This document shows, piece after piece, positions 34,764-43,737 of a stretch of 51,857 bases of DNA (the first letter of the stretch is position 1; the number at the start of each line of letters is the position of its first letter). Under the pieces are notes generated by a model that ran no database searches, was not told the origin of the DNA, and saw nothing but the letters and a program-made list of their open reading frames with translations. The position numbers were made by a program, and so were the translations under genes. Origin of the DNA: Alkalinema sp. FACHB-956 (GTDB lineage: Bacteria > Cyanobacteriota > Cyanobacteriia > Leptolyngbyales > Leptolyngbyaceae); NCBI RefSeq assembly GCF_014697025.1, contig NZ_JACJRC010000034.1:1-51857 (forward strand), given 5' to 3'.

Positions 34764-35217
34764 CCGCTGACGACAGCTGGCACAGCATAAATTGATGGGC
34801 AATCCCTAGGTAATAAATCACATCCCCTTGGGCTCGGAAATCAAAACGCTCATAAAAGGAAATCGTATCAGCTCTGGCCATGACCCGCACTTGGGAAAGG
34901 CCATCCAGTCTAGCCTGATCTAGCAATGCCTGAACCAAACGGGTGCCGACCCCTTGGCGTTGAAACTCGATCGACACTGCCACGTAGGACAGACTGCCCA
35001 AGGTAGGCGTGAGGTGGCAGAGCCGTGCTGAGCCGACGATCGCTTGGTTGCAAACAGCAATTAAGTGGTAGGCCGTTTGTTCCAGCGAATCTAACGGTTG
35101 ATTGGGTTGTAGCGAGCATTCCATCTTGAGAGGATGTCTCAGGACTGTCCAGCGCTGGGCATACATCGCCTCAAATTCCCGCAATGTACTGGCAGAACGG
35201 ATTTCAACGGGATACAT
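34738..35217 (-). CDS. GNAT family N-acetyltransferase
   Basis: The 159-residue protein (from ATG 35217) has the GNAT core: a beta4 stretch SLSYVAVSIEFQRQGVGTRLVQALLDQA with the acetyl-CoA pyrophosphate loop Q-R-Q-G-V-G-T near residue 85, then VRVMARADTISFYERFDF near 115. The family acetylates amines with acetyl-CoA; the substrate is unknown. The frame is open upstream to an ATG at 35268. The last dozen residues (LSSAASISSSTP) are encoded partly by tandem-repeat DNA and probably are not part of the fold. Confidence 0.85.
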   Translation of the reverse strand: MYPVEIRSASTLREFEAMYAQRWTVLRHPLKMECSLQPNQPLDSLEQTAYHLIAVCNQAIVGSARLCHLTPTLGSLSYVAVSIEFQRQGVGTRLVQALLDQARLDGLSQVRVMARADTISFYERFDFRAQGDVIYYLGIAHQFMLCQLSSAASISSSTP

Positions 35218-35616
35218 TCGCCATTCCCACAGACTGCCACAACATTGAAGTCCCCAAGCTGAAGTCATCTCTTTTTAAAAAAATTCTCAATAATGAGGCT
35301 ATAGTGCCTGGAAGAAAATGTCAAGATTGCGCATCAGAAAACCCTGATTCAACTGAGCTTCTGGCAAATTAATGGGCCAACCAGCACGGTTTATCTTCAT
35401 CTGTCTACTAGATAGTTGCCATAAAGTTTCAGTAATTCTATAGAGTTTTTATATCAATCAAAGTCTATTTATTTAATAGCTTTTAAATGATAATTTGCAG
35501 CAATGATTGTTTCAGCATAAATGACAGCTGAGGGGACAACGAGTCGAGATCCCCAACCGCCTTGAACGATCGCTGCAAGCTTTAAACTGAATCATCTAGG
35601 TTCCACCCCATTGTTC
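35218..35616. other. 400-bp AT-rich spacer between divergent genes
   Basis: No gene is supported. The stretch 35430-35520 is very AT-rich and would suit promoters for the divergent GNAT and MFS genes, but no operator-like inverted repeat stands out. Confidence 0.45.
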
Positions 35617-37029
35617 ATGCTAAAAATCCTTACCCTGTTGTTGACCAGCACCATGACCATCATGGCCGGTGCAGCGATTTCGCCAGCTTTGCCCAAAATT
35701 CAGGAGCATTTTGCCGAAATTTCTGACGCAGATTTTTGGGTCAAGTTATTGCTGGCCTTGCCTTCCCTATTTACCGCGATCGCCGGTGCGCCCGTCGGGA
35801 GTCTGATCGATCGCTATGGGCGACGACCTTTTATGGTGGGGGCGGTGTTGCTCTATGGCATTGCGGGCAGTGCGGGCCTGCTCCTGGAGAATTTAACTGG
35901 GCTGCTGCTGAGTCGCGCCTTCCTAGGGATTGCGGTTGCAGCAATTACGACCATTTCCGCAGCATTGATTGCGGACTATTACACCGGAGCCACTCGCGCC
36001 AAGGTCCTGGGCTGGCAATCGGCGGCCATGGGGTTAGGAGGAGTCGTTTTTGTTCTATTTGGTGGATTTTTGGCAGAATTCAACTGGCGGATGCCATTTT
36101 TGATTTATCTAGTCGCTTTTATTGCCCTACCGTTGGTGTGGCTAGCGTTACCGGAGCCAGTGCATCTAAAAACGCGATCGCGCCAAGGCCGACCCTTACC
36201 ACCAGATCCATTGCCTCGACCTAACCCGTTGCCGACCCAGAGTGCAGCAGCTAACTGGGAGGAGCCCCAAGGTTCCCGGCCAACCGTCTTTAATCGATCG
36301 GGACTCCCTCGATCGGTCCCCAATCGAGCCACCTTAACTAGATTAGGACTCCCTCGATCGATCACAACGGAAGTTGCCCCCGCCGATTTACAGCCCTCCC
36401 AGGAATCACGCACCACCACCACACCGTCCGCCAGCTTTTCCCTAACACCAGAACCAACAGGACTTTCAAGCAGCGTGATGGCCACGGTCTATGGTTTAAC
36501 GATTCTGACCATGGTGATGTTTTACATGGTGCCAGTGCAGTTACCGTTTTACCTGAAACAGTTGGCCCTAGGCAGCAGCCGAGAAGCGGGCATTGCGATC
36601 GCAATTTCCAGCGTAGCAACAGCCATTGCCGCCGTAGGGTATGGCAAACTGAATGCCAAGCTCAGCTTTAGCAAAGTCTTGATTCTCCTCTATGGCCTGA
36701 TGGGAGCGGGATACGGCATCATTGCCACCGCCCATAGCTACGGTGGAATTCTGGCAGGACTAGTCCTTTCCGGGTTGGGCGTGGGATTAGTGTTGCCCAA
36801 TATCAACGTCTGGCTCAATGAAAAAACGCCGATCGCCCGTCGAGGCAAAGTGCTGGGGGGATTAACCAGTTGTATCTTTTTGGGCCAATTTTGTTCGCCC
36901 ATTGCCTTGCAGCCGATCGTGCAAAACTTTGGCATTCAAACCGCCTACACGACGGCCTCCAGCATTCTCATCGTGCTAGCGATCGGCCTTGCGACCCTCA
37001 CTTGGAATCGTTGGATCGAATTAGACTGA
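35617..37029 (+). CDS. MFS transporter with an unusually long central loop
   Basis: The 470-residue protein has six membrane segments (about 3-180), including the motif A-like GSLIDRYGRRPFMVG (61-75), and six more from 288 onward. Between them residues about 181-287 form a hydrophilic loop rich in Pro, Arg, Ser and Thr, far longer than the usual cytoplasmic loop of about 30 residues. The loop carries SGLPRSVPNR and LGLPRSITTE, encoded by a 15-bp exact repeat. The family exports drugs or metabolites using the proton gradient; the substrate is unknown. ATG 35617 is preferred to the TTG two codons before. Confidence 0.87.
   Translation: MLKILTLLLTSTMTIMAGAAISPALPKIQEHFAEISDADFWVKLLLALPSLFTAIAGAPVGSLIDRYGRRPFMVGAVLLYGIAGSAGLLLENLTGLLLSRAFLGIAVAAITTISAALIADYYTGATRAKVLGWQSAAMGLGGVVFVLFGGFLAEFNWRMPFLIYLVAFIALPLVWLALPEPVHLKTRSRQGRPLPPDPLPRPNPLPTQSAAANWEEPQGSRPTVFNRSGLPRSVPNRATLTRLGLPRSITTEVAPADLQPSQESRTTTTPSASFSLTPEPTGLSSSVMATVYGLTILTMVMFYMVPVQLPFYLKQLALGSSREAGIAIAISSVATAIAAVGYGKLNAKLSFSKVLILLYGLMGAGYGIIATAHSYGGILAGLVLSGLGVGLVLPNINVWLNEKTPIARRGKVLGGLTSCIFLGQFCSPIALQPIVQNFGIQTAYTTASSILIVLAIGLATLTWNRWIELD
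36301..36360. repeat. 15-bp direct repeat in the MFS loop
   Basis: GGACTCCCTCGATCG occurs at 36301-36315 and 36346-36360, 45 bp apart and in the same reading frame. Confidence 0.85.
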
Positions 37030-37089
37030 CGCCCGTTGGATAAACCCTGGGGGATGGAGTGATGAGTGAAAAGCTTCCCGATCGCGCGT

Positions 37090-37353
37090 TCAATCATTGT
37101 CGCTGGGAACAAGATAAGCCACAAATCCATCCCGACTACGTTCAATTTTTATACTGGATCCGTCGTCGTGACGGATATAAGCCGTTTGGAGATCTTCTGA
37201 AGGGAGCGATCGTTCAAACAGCGTTTTCAACGTAATCACTTGAAAGGCCACCGTCGCATATTGACTCAGGTGACGTGAGGTCATGATCGGTAACCCCGAC
37301 GAATCAAATTGGCCAACACAAACTAGGGTGTTGTCTTGATCCATAAAGTCCAT
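37090..37353 (-). CDS. Small protein of unknown function
   Basis: The 87-residue protein starts MDFMDQDNTLVCVGQFDSSG and ends FVAYLVPSDND. It has no signal peptide or membrane segment, and mixed alpha/beta composition. An internal ATG at codon 4 is an alternative start. No family is recognised. It ends 61 bp from the convergent MFS gene, and its upstream region contains a 12-bp tandem repeat. Confidence 0.6.
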   Translation of the reverse strand: MDFMDQDNTLVCVGQFDSSGLPIMTSRHLSQYATVAFQVITLKTLFERSLPSEDLQTAYIRHDDGSSIKIERSRDGFVAYLVPSDND

Positions 37354-37423
37354 TGCATATCACCTGACATTTGCGTCATGAGAGGAATTGAGTGACCAAA
37401 ATTGATCCAGCTAGACCGATGAG

Positions 37424-37458
37424 TGGGTCAATGCATGGGTCAATGCATGGGTCAATCA
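37424..37458. repeat. 12-bp tandem repeat, three units
   Basis: TGGGTCAATGCA occurs at 37424-37435 and 37436-37447, then TGGGTCAATCA at 37448-37458. It lies about 70 bp upstream of the small gene at 37353. Confidence 0.85.
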
Positions 37459-37600
37459 GTGGGGCGATGGGTTGTTAAGAGCAATCCTTGAATGTTGAGT
37501 TGATCCTTTTGAGCTGATCCTAATGTGGATAGAATGCCCAAACTCCCGCGATCGTCCATCGTTCACTTTCAACCAAGCCCATCCTGTCCACCCTAGGACG

Positions 37601-38662
37601 CTAACGGAATGGCGGTGCGTACATCAAGCCACCCTGACTCCACAACTGATTTTGCCCCCGAGGCAGATTAAGGGGCGTTTTGCTGCCCAAATTACGATCG
37701 TAGATTTCCCCATAGTTACCAACATGGCGAATAATCCGCGCTGCGAAATCATTGGGTAATCCCAAGCCTTTGCCCAAATCTCCTTCAGTCCCCAAAAAGC
37801 GCTTCACCCGAGGATCTTCACTCTTCAGTTGCTGCGATACATTCTTGGAGGTAATGTCCAACTCTTCCGCTTCAATCAGTGCGTAAACCACCCATTTCAC
37901 CACATCCTGCCATTGGGAATCCCCATCCCTAACTGCCGGAGCCAACGGTTCCTTTGACAGCGCTTCTTCTAGAATGATGTGCTCCGTGGGATTGGGTAAT
38001 TTAGTCCGCCGGGAGACCAGTTGCGATCGATCGGCGGTGACCCCATCGCACCGTCCGCCCCCATAGGTACCGAATACCGTATTCACATCCTCAAACACGA
38101 TCGGCTTAAAGGGAATATTGCGCCGCCGCATTTGATCCGTCAGATTTTGCTCCGTCGTCGTGCCAATTTGAATGCAAATGGATTTATCTTTCAGATCCGC
38201 TAATTTGCGAATACCGCTCGACTTGCGCACCATAATGGCCTGACTGTCATAGAACACCACGGGGGCAAATTCCATGCCCACAGAAGTATCTCGACTCAGG
38301 CTCCAAGTGGTATTGCGGCTCAGGATATCCACCTCCCCGGTTTGGACTGCGGTGAAGCGTTCCTTCGCGTTCAGGTTGCGGAATTCGACCGCATTGGGAT
38401 TGTCAAACATGGCCGCCGCGATCGCGCGACAGATGTCCACATCTAACCCGCTATATTCGCCATCTTGGTTCACGAAGCTAAACCCGGGCAACTCGCCGCT
38501 CACCCCGCAGACCAACTCGCCCCGGCCCTGTACCACACTCAGCCGCGCACTCTGCGCTGATCCCGCCCCTGGAAGCGAGCCACCCGTATCAACCTCAGCA
38601 CCACATCCCGCTAAGGCCACTAGGACTCCGACACCGCTCAGCCACCAACGCCGCTTCCCCAT
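37601..38662 (-). CDS. Amino-acid ABC transporter substrate-binding lipoprotein
   Basis: The 353-residue protein starts MGKRRWWLSGVGVLVALAGC, a lipoprotein signal with lipobox LAGC and Cys20. The mature part is a type 2 periplasmic binding fold: RGELVCGVSGELPGFSFV, YSGLDVDICRAIAAAMF, ERFTAVQTGEVDILSRNTTW and ICIQIGTTTEQNL. This matches the AapJ/BztA/NatF group that captures general L-amino acids. Permease and ATPase genes are not adjacent. Its start lies 12 bp from the end of psb32, so the two genes are probably co-transcribed. Confidence 0.9.
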   Translation of the reverse strand: MGKRRWWLSGVGVLVALAGCGAEVDTGGSLPGAGSAQSARLSVVQGRGELVCGVSGELPGFSFVNQDGEYSGLDVDICRAIAAAMFDNPNAVEFRNLNAKERFTAVQTGEVDILSRNTTWSLSRDTSVGMEFAPVVFYDSQAIMVRKSSGIRKLADLKDKSICIQIGTTTEQNLTDQMRRRNIPFKPIVFEDVNTVFGTYGGGRCDGVTADRSQLVSRRTKLPNPTEHIILEEALSKEPLAPAVRDGDSQWQDVVKWVVYALIEAEELDITSKNVSQQLKSEDPRVKRFLGTEGDLGKGLGLPNDFAARIIRHVGNYGEIYDRNLGSKTPLNLPRGQNQLWSQGGLMYAPPFR

Positions 38663-38674
38663 GGATATTCCTCT

Positions 38675-39478
38675 CTAAGATTCTGGACTAGAGGGACGAC
38701 TGAGCACTGGAGTCAGATAGGCCACCAACGCCCCGATCGCAAATCCCGAAAAATTCCGCAGCAACGGCAACCAATCGGTTGTGCGGGTCACCACTGGGCC
38801 AATGCCAAAGGCGATAAACAAAATTCCCCACAGGGGTGAAAAAATGAGTGCCCATTGCCAAGCAAACACTTGCCCTTCCTTACGAGGCTGGGACGCAAAG
38901 CCAAAAATCACCCCTCCCACGATCGACGTCACCAGGGTGAGAATCCACTGCTCGCGGGGTAAACCGGGTACCACTTGACACCCCCCTTGGCGGAGGCAGG
39001 TTTCTAAGGTTTGAACGGTTTGCAGAATCGACTCATCTTCACCGTTATCCCGCACGAAGAACTGATTGCCAAACCGGGTTTGTAGCTCAATCCAAAAGGT
39101 CCGGGGCAGCAGGGAATAGAGCGCATCTCCGACACTGAAGTTGAGTAGATTGCCCCCACGGGGATCCGCCACCAGCATCACGCTCCTCTCATCCAGCCCC
39201 CAAAATTCCTTAACCGCCCGACCTGGGGTGCGATCGTACTGGGTCAGTACCCGGAGTTTCCAGCCTGTCTCCTGCTCAAAGTCCGCCAATTCCTGGGATA
39301 GCTTTGCCGCTTGCACCTCCGTCAGAGCTTTAGCCAGATCGATCACATTGGTGGGTTGATCCGGCAGTAATTCGGGATTGTTATAGGCTTGGGCAGCGGG
39401 GGCGATCGTCCAAACCCCTAGCGCCATTACACAAGCCACCAACACGCTAACCAGACGACGAACAGGCAAAAACTTCAT
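38675..39478 (-). CDS. psb32: TPM-domain protein, photosystem II repair protein Psb32
   Basis: The 267-residue protein starts MKFLPVRRLVSVLVACVMAL, with a signal peptide cleaved near AAQAYNN. The TPM domain follows: NVIDLAKALTEVQAAKLSQEL, WKLRVLTQYDRTPG, FWGLDERSVMLVADPRGGNLLNFSVG. Two C-terminal membrane segments lie near residues 190 and 215, and a third near 245. Psb32 protects photosystem II from photodamage and aids D1 turnover at the thylakoid. The frame extends to 39541, but ATG 39478 begins the signal peptide. It is transcribed ahead of the amino-acid-binding protein. Confidence 0.82.
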   Translation of the reverse strand: MKFLPVRRLVSVLVACVMALGVWTIAPAAQAYNNPELLPDQPTNVIDLAKALTEVQAAKLSQELADFEQETGWKLRVLTQYDRTPGRAVKEFWGLDERSVMLVADPRGGNLLNFSVGDALYSLLPRTFWIELQTRFGNQFFVRDNGEDESILQTVQTLETCLRQGGCQVVPGLPREQWILTLVTSIVGGVIFGFASQPRKEGQVFAWQWALIFSPLWGILFIAFGIGPVVTRTTDWLPLLRNFSGFAIGALVAYLTPVLSRPSSPES

Positions 39479-39677
39479 TGGCTCAGGCTGCAAATGTGGA
39501 ACAAGAGCAAGCAAACTTGTGAAGATCATGATACGGGACAACGTCTACATCCCAAAGGCATCATTTTCTTTACATTTGTTAACTCTACTCTCATCTTACG
39601 AGTGGGCGGCCATGGAAGCAAGGGTGCCCACCGGCCTCCCCCTGGGGACAGGTTGGGATTGGGAGGTAGGCCGTCAT

Positions 39678-40241
39678 CTAAAAATAGTCCTCTTCCAGGT
39701 CAGATTCCATGTCAGATCGATCGCCCTCGGTAAGCGCTGGGGGATTGGGCGATCGGAGGGGCCTACGGGAGGAAGCCTTGGACGATGGGGGCTGGGAGGC
39801 AGGCGGGGAAGCAGACGGGCTGGGCAGTGAACGTTCCGACTTCGTGGACTGGGCGGCGGTGCGGTCTGCATCTAAGCCTTCTGTCTCCGTCAGGGTTTGC
39901 CAAGCGGCTTTGACCCCCGCAAAGAGGCTAATGGTTGTCACTTGGGCTTTTTGCGCCTGTTCCTTAAGCCCCGTAATGCCTTCGTCTACCTGTTTAACAA
40001 CTTGGCTCGCATTCTGCACCCCTTCGCTCATGTCATCGGTCAAGTCACTAATTTCTAGGCCAGTCAACCGAATGGCCTCTAGGGTGGGCGGTAGCTCCCG
40101 ATTTAGAGTGTCGAACAGTTTTTCCGCACTGCGAGCCGCCCGCCCCAATTCTTGGATGGCCGGAACCGCGATCGCCAGCACGACAGCAATACTGACTGCC
40201 ACCAGCAGAATAGAAGCCCCTAGCCAAAAAATAGGATCCAT
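39678..40241 (-). CDS. DUF948 domain membrane protein
   Basis: The 187-residue protein has an N-terminal membrane segment (FWLGASILLVAVSIAVVLAI). An amphipathic coiled-coil region (AIQELGRAARSAEKLFDTLNR to VVKQVDEGITGLKEQ) follows, then a Pro/Ser-rich acidic tail from about 125. This is the DUF948 pattern. Function is unknown; in other bacteria DUF948 genes often sit next to YtxH genes, as here, 13 bp after the YtxH gene. The low-complexity tail has a near mirror open frame on the plus strand, which is only a shadow. Confidence 0.82.
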   Translation of the reverse strand: MDPIFWLGASILLVAVSIAVVLAIAVPAIQELGRAARSAEKLFDTLNRELPPTLEAIRLTGLEISDLTDDMSEGVQNASQVVKQVDEGITGLKEQAQKAQVTTISLFAGVKAAWQTLTETEGLDADRTAAQSTKSERSLPSPSASPPASQPPSSKASSRRPLRSPNPPALTEGDRSDMESDLEEDYF

Positions 40242-40254
40242 TACGTGAGCTCGC

Positions 40255-40623
40255 CTACTTAATCTCGCTGATATAGCGACGGGGAGGAACCGGGGAGGCT
40301 TCGGGTTCTGCCTCGTCTTCTGGATCGACCTGCAAATCTTCCCGAACCCGTTGGCTGGCTTCTACGCCAGCGGCGATCGCCACCCGCAGACGATTTAAGG
40401 TTTCGTCCCAATTTTTCAGGGCAGTTTCCGATAGGCGATCGGCTTGAATTTGTACCGTGGTGGATAAATCCTCAGCGAGTTCGGGGAGGGCATCCGCAGA
40501 CTTTTTCAGCAATTTGCGGGTTTCGCGTCCGGTGCGAGGGGCGGTGAGTAATCCCGCGATCGCCCCAGCCGCCGCGCCAATAAGCAATCCACTAATAAAA
40601 GCGCCTGAACGATTTCCTGCCAT
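40255..40623 (-). CDS. YtxH domain protein
   Basis: The 122-residue protein starts MAGNRSGAFISGLLIGAAAG and has the single glycine-rich membrane segment of YtxH (GLLIGAAAGAIAGLLTAPRTGRETRK). A helical amphipathic stretch follows to about 95, then an acidic tail. YtxH proteins are small envelope or stress proteins of unknown mechanism. It lies upstream of the DUF948 gene with 13 bp between them, so the two products may act together at the membrane. Confidence 0.85.
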   Translation of the reverse strand: MAGNRSGAFISGLLIGAAAGAIAGLLTAPRTGRETRKLLKKSADALPELAEDLSTTVQIQADRLSETALKNWDETLNRLRVAIAAGVEASQRVREDLQVDPEDEAEPEASPVPPRRYISEIK

Positions 40624-40760
40624 AGAACTTCTCTCGACAATCCCTTCAACACATCAACGACTGATGAGTACTGGTTAGTACTGATTAGTAACGAATTAAT
40701 TGATTTAGCAAAAACAAGTTATTGAAAGCACGATGGGTTGGTTAAGGGGGTGTTTATGAA

Positions 40761-41111
40761 TTAATGCTGCGAGAATTTTTGGGAACGGTGCAGCCGCTGA
40801 GAAACCTGCTGAGAAACCTTGAGTTGGCCTAAAAACAAGAGTTGCCCTAACCGTACGATCGACAGAGCTTTTTCTGCTTGCCGCAGATTAACTTCCAGTT
40901 GTCGATAGCGCTGGCGTAATTGTCTGGTACTGATTTGGCCTTGCAAGATCGCTTCTGGAGCATCCTGCAAAACTCGGTGGGTCGCTTGTTCCGCCGTATC
41001 CAATGCCGCAGTCGCTTGAATCAGCACCCGTCGAAACTGCCAAACACGCCATGCAATGTAAAAGCAGAAAGTTGCCAAGAACCCATTCAGGATCAGAATG
41101 ACAGTGAGCAT
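40761..41111 (-). CDS. Small membrane protein of unknown function
   Basis: The 116-residue protein starts MLTVILILNGFLATFCFYIA, a membrane segment. A long amphipathic helical region follows (VWQFRRVLIQATAALDTAEQA, ISTRQLRQRYRQLEVNLRQAEKALSIV), likely a coiled coil. It resembles the neighbouring YtxH and DUF948 proteins in layout and may belong with them. The frame is open upstream to 41144, but the membrane segment starts at ATG 41111. No family is recognised. Confidence 0.65.
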   Translation of the reverse strand: MLTVILILNGFLATFCFYIAWRVWQFRRVLIQATAALDTAEQATHRVLQDAPEAILQGQISTRQLRQRYRQLEVNLRQAEKALSIVRLGQLLFLGQLKVSQQVSQRLHRSQKFSQH

Positions 41112-41445
41112 AGGTTGCCTCGTGGGGATGCAAATGTGCTGCATCGATTCGGTGCATTCGGTGCATCAATCATACCGAGTATTTAGGGGCAGGATCAGCC
41201 GCTTTGCAACATTTCCGCCCGCCGCTCCGTAAACAGATGTTGCTCAACTGACCCCGTCCCAGAAAGGACTCGTTATCATGGGGAGCCTATGCCCGCGAGG
41301 CCCGATCGGAGGGAAATCCCGGAATGGGGGGTTCAGAGGTTGTTGATGCCCCCAACGGGGGTGGCTGATGGGCCTCGATAAAATCCACACCCACACTTTC
41401 CCCCTGACACATTGCCCCCTCACACAAGGTTCAGACAAGCTAGCT
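41112..41445. other. 334-bp spacer between divergent genes
   Basis: No gene is supported. A CCCCC/GGGGG hairpin (41349-41353 with 41357-41361) lies about 85 bp before the SLH-protein start, and TTCGGTGCA is repeated near 41145-41165. No clear promoter boxes were identified. Confidence 0.4.
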
Positions 41446-43707
41446 ATGGTGCAATCTTTCTCAGCGACACTCTACGTCAATCCCGCCACGGGGAATGACA
41501 GCAATCCTGGCTCCCAGGCTGCTCCATTCAAAACGATTACCGCTGCACTGCGACAGGCGAAGTCGGGCACGGGCATTCAACTCGCCCCCGGCACCTACAA
41601 TACGGCCAGTGGAGAAGTGTTTCCTCTGGTGGTGCCGACCGGCGTGGGAATCCTTGGAGATGAAGCCAGTAAAGGCAATGGGATCGTCGTGAATGGCGGT
41701 GGTAAGTACCTTAGCCCGACCTTCGCTGGCCAAAATGTTACGTTTAAATTGGATAGTAAAGCCCAATTACGCGGTATTACCGTCATTAATGGCGAAAGTC
41801 GGGGAACGGGCGCATGGGTAGAATCAACGGATCCAATAATTACTAACTGTACCTTTACCAATTGCAAACGAGAAGGCATTTTCACCACTGGCAGCGCCAA
41901 GGCGATCGTAACGGACTGTGTCTTTGTACAAAATGCAGCGAATGGAATTTCGATCGTGCGGGAATCCAAAGGGGAATTCCGGCGGAATGTCTGTCAAAAT
42001 ACGGGCTTTGGGATTGCGGTGGGGGATAGTGCAGCCCCCTTACTCGTGGAAAATAAAGCCTTTGAAAATCGATCGGGCGTTGTGATTTCCCGAGCTGCGC
42101 GTCCGGTACTACGCAACAATACGATCGAGCGTAATACCGAAAGTGGTTTAGTTGCCCTGGAAACCGCCTTCCCGGATTTGGGCAGCAGTCAGGAACCTGG
42201 CGGGAATTTGATGCGGGACAACGGTGAAGTAGATCTACAAAATGCTACGAATCCGCCAGTGACCTTTATTTCCGTGGGCAATCAACTCAATCCCGCCAAG
42301 GTACAAGGGCCGATCGATCTGCAAGCCAATGTAGTTCCGCCGTCCGTAACGCCGCCAGTCACACCCCCCGTTACTCCACCGGTGACGCCACCCGTCACTC
42401 CGCCCACGAATAACCCACCCACGAATAACCCGCCCACGAATAACCCGCCCACGAATAACCCGCCCACGAATAACCCGATCGTTGATCCACCTTTAGTCGA
42501 ACCGCCGGTCACGCCACCCGTCACACCGCCCGTCACGCCACCCACGGGACTCTCGGATATTCAAGGGCATTGGGCCCAGGCGTTTATTCAAGCGCTGGTC
42601 AGCCGGGGGTTTCTCAGCGGCTTTCCTGACGGGACCTTTAAACCTGAAGCACAACTGACCCGTGCCCAGTATGCAGCGGTACTAGCGAAAACCTTTGATT
42701 TGCCAGCGAAACGCAACGCCACAAAATTCTCCGATGTGCCAGCAAATTTCTGGGCAGCGGAAGCGATTGCCAAGGCAGATCGTATGGGCTTTATTGCCGG
42801 ATTCCCCGATGGCACGTTTCGACCGGGGTTGAACCTGACGCGGGTACAGGCGATCGTGGCACTGATCAACGGATTAGGGCTGACCGGGGGCCAAATTACG
42901 GCCTTGGGGGTTTACAACGATCGGGCTCAAATTCCCAGCTATGGCGTCAATGCAGTCACCACGGCCACCATTCGCCGGATGGTCGTCAACTATCCCGATG
43001 TCAAACAACTCAACCCCAACCGCGATATCACCCGCGCGGAAGTCTCTGCGCTGTTGTATCAAGCGTTAGTCTCGATTAACCGAGCTGAAGCGATTTCTTC
43101 GCAATACATTGTCAATCCAGATGCCACAACGATTCAATTTACCGATTTGAAGAATCACTGGTCTGAGAATTTTGTGTTGACGATGGCGCTACAGGACTAT
43201 ATGCGGGGCTTTGCCGATGGAACATTTAAGCCGGATGTTTCCATTACGCGGGCACAATTGGCGGCAGTGATTGCAAAAGCGTTCAATCCATCGCCCAAAC
43301 GAAATGCCGTGAATTTTAGTGACGTGCCGAGCGACTACTGGGCCAAACCCGCGATCGATCAAGCCTATCGTGGCGGGTTCCTGAATGCGGCAGCAGATGG
43401 CACCTTCAAGCCCAACCAAAACGTGACTCGCTTGCAACTCATCCAAGCCTTGGTCAGTGGATTGGGGCTGTCTGGTGGCAATTTGGCAGTGCTGAACAAT
43501 CTGAGCGATCGGGCGGCAATTCCAGCAGAAGTGCAGACGATCGTTGCAACGGCTATCCAGCAACGCCTGGTTGTCAGCTACCCCGACACCAAAAAGCTCA
43601 ATCCCAATCAGGATGCAACCCGTGGGGAACTGGCGGCCATGGTCTTGCAAGCGTTAGCCAAGGCAGGACGGGCTGTTGCGGTCAATTCGCCATACATCAT
43701 GGCCTAG
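41446..43707 (+). CDS. Beta-helix (DUF1565) protein with two SLH triplets
   Basis: The 753-residue protein starts MVQSFSATLYVNPATGNDSN. Residues 1-290 are a DUF1565/right-handed beta-helix (SQAAPFKTITAALRQA, ITNCTFTNCKREGIF, VTDCVFVQNAANGIS). A VTPP/TNNPP low-complexity linker follows (about 296-368). Six SLH repeats then occupy about 370-738 in two groups of three: ADGTF/PDGTF motifs in repeats 1, 2, 4 and 5, and YPDVKQLNPN / YPDTKKLNPN in repeats 3 and 6. SLH triplets bind cell-wall polymer. Neither this start nor the upstream frame to 41368 gives a signal peptide, which is odd for an SLH protein. Confidence 0.87.
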   Translation: MVQSFSATLYVNPATGNDSNPGSQAAPFKTITAALRQAKSGTGIQLAPGTYNTASGEVFPLVVPTGVGILGDEASKGNGIVVNGGGKYLSPTFAGQNVTFKLDSKAQLRGITVINGESRGTGAWVESTDPIITNCTFTNCKREGIFTTGSAKAIVTDCVFVQNAANGISIVRESKGEFRRNVCQNTGFGIAVGDSAAPLLVENKAFENRSGVVISRAARPVLRNNTIERNTESGLVALETAFPDLGSSQEPGGNLMRDNGEVDLQNATNPPVTFISVGNQLNPAKVQGPIDLQANVVPPSVTPPVTPPVTPPVTPPVTPPTNNPPTNNPPTNNPPTNNPPTNNPIVDPPLVEPPVTPPVTPPVTPPTGLSDIQGHWAQAFIQALVSRGFLSGFPDGTFKPEAQLTRAQYAAVLAKTFDLPAKRNATKFSDVPANFWAAEAIAKADRMGFIAGFPDGTFRPGLNLTRVQAIVALINGLGLTGGQITALGVYNDRAQIPSYGVNAVTTATIRRMVVNYPDVKQLNPNRDITRAEVSALLYQALVSINRAEAISSQYIVNPDATTIQFTDLKNHWSENFVLTMALQDYMRGFADGTFKPDVSITRAQLAAVIAKAFNPSPKRNAVNFSDVPSDYWAKPAIDQAYRGGFLNAAADGTFKPNQNVTRLQLIQALVSGLGLSGGNLAVLNNLSDRAAIPAEVQTIVATAIQQRLVVSYPDTKKLNPNQDATRGELAAMVLQALAKAGRAVAVNSPYIMA
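42401..42475. repeat. 15-bp tandem repeat coding for the TNNPP linker
   Basis: Five in-frame units of CGCCCACGAATAACC lie at 42401-42475; the second unit differs by one base. They are flanked by a GTCACGCCACCC-type repeat on both sides (about 42345-42400 and 42506-42545). It could be mistaken for a CRISPR array, but it is coding and has no spacers. Confidence 0.9.
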
Positions 43708-43737
43708 GGATTGGGAAGAGGAGAGCCGGATTGCCCA

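Noticed and set aside
39709-40248. 179-codon plus-strand open frame
   Set aside because: It is antisense to the DUF948 gene; the low-complexity Ser/Gly part mirrors the Pro-rich tail of the real protein.
42345-42545. CRISPR-like array
   Set aside because: The repeats are contiguous, in frame and encode the Pro/Asn/Thr linker of the SLH protein; there are no spacers.
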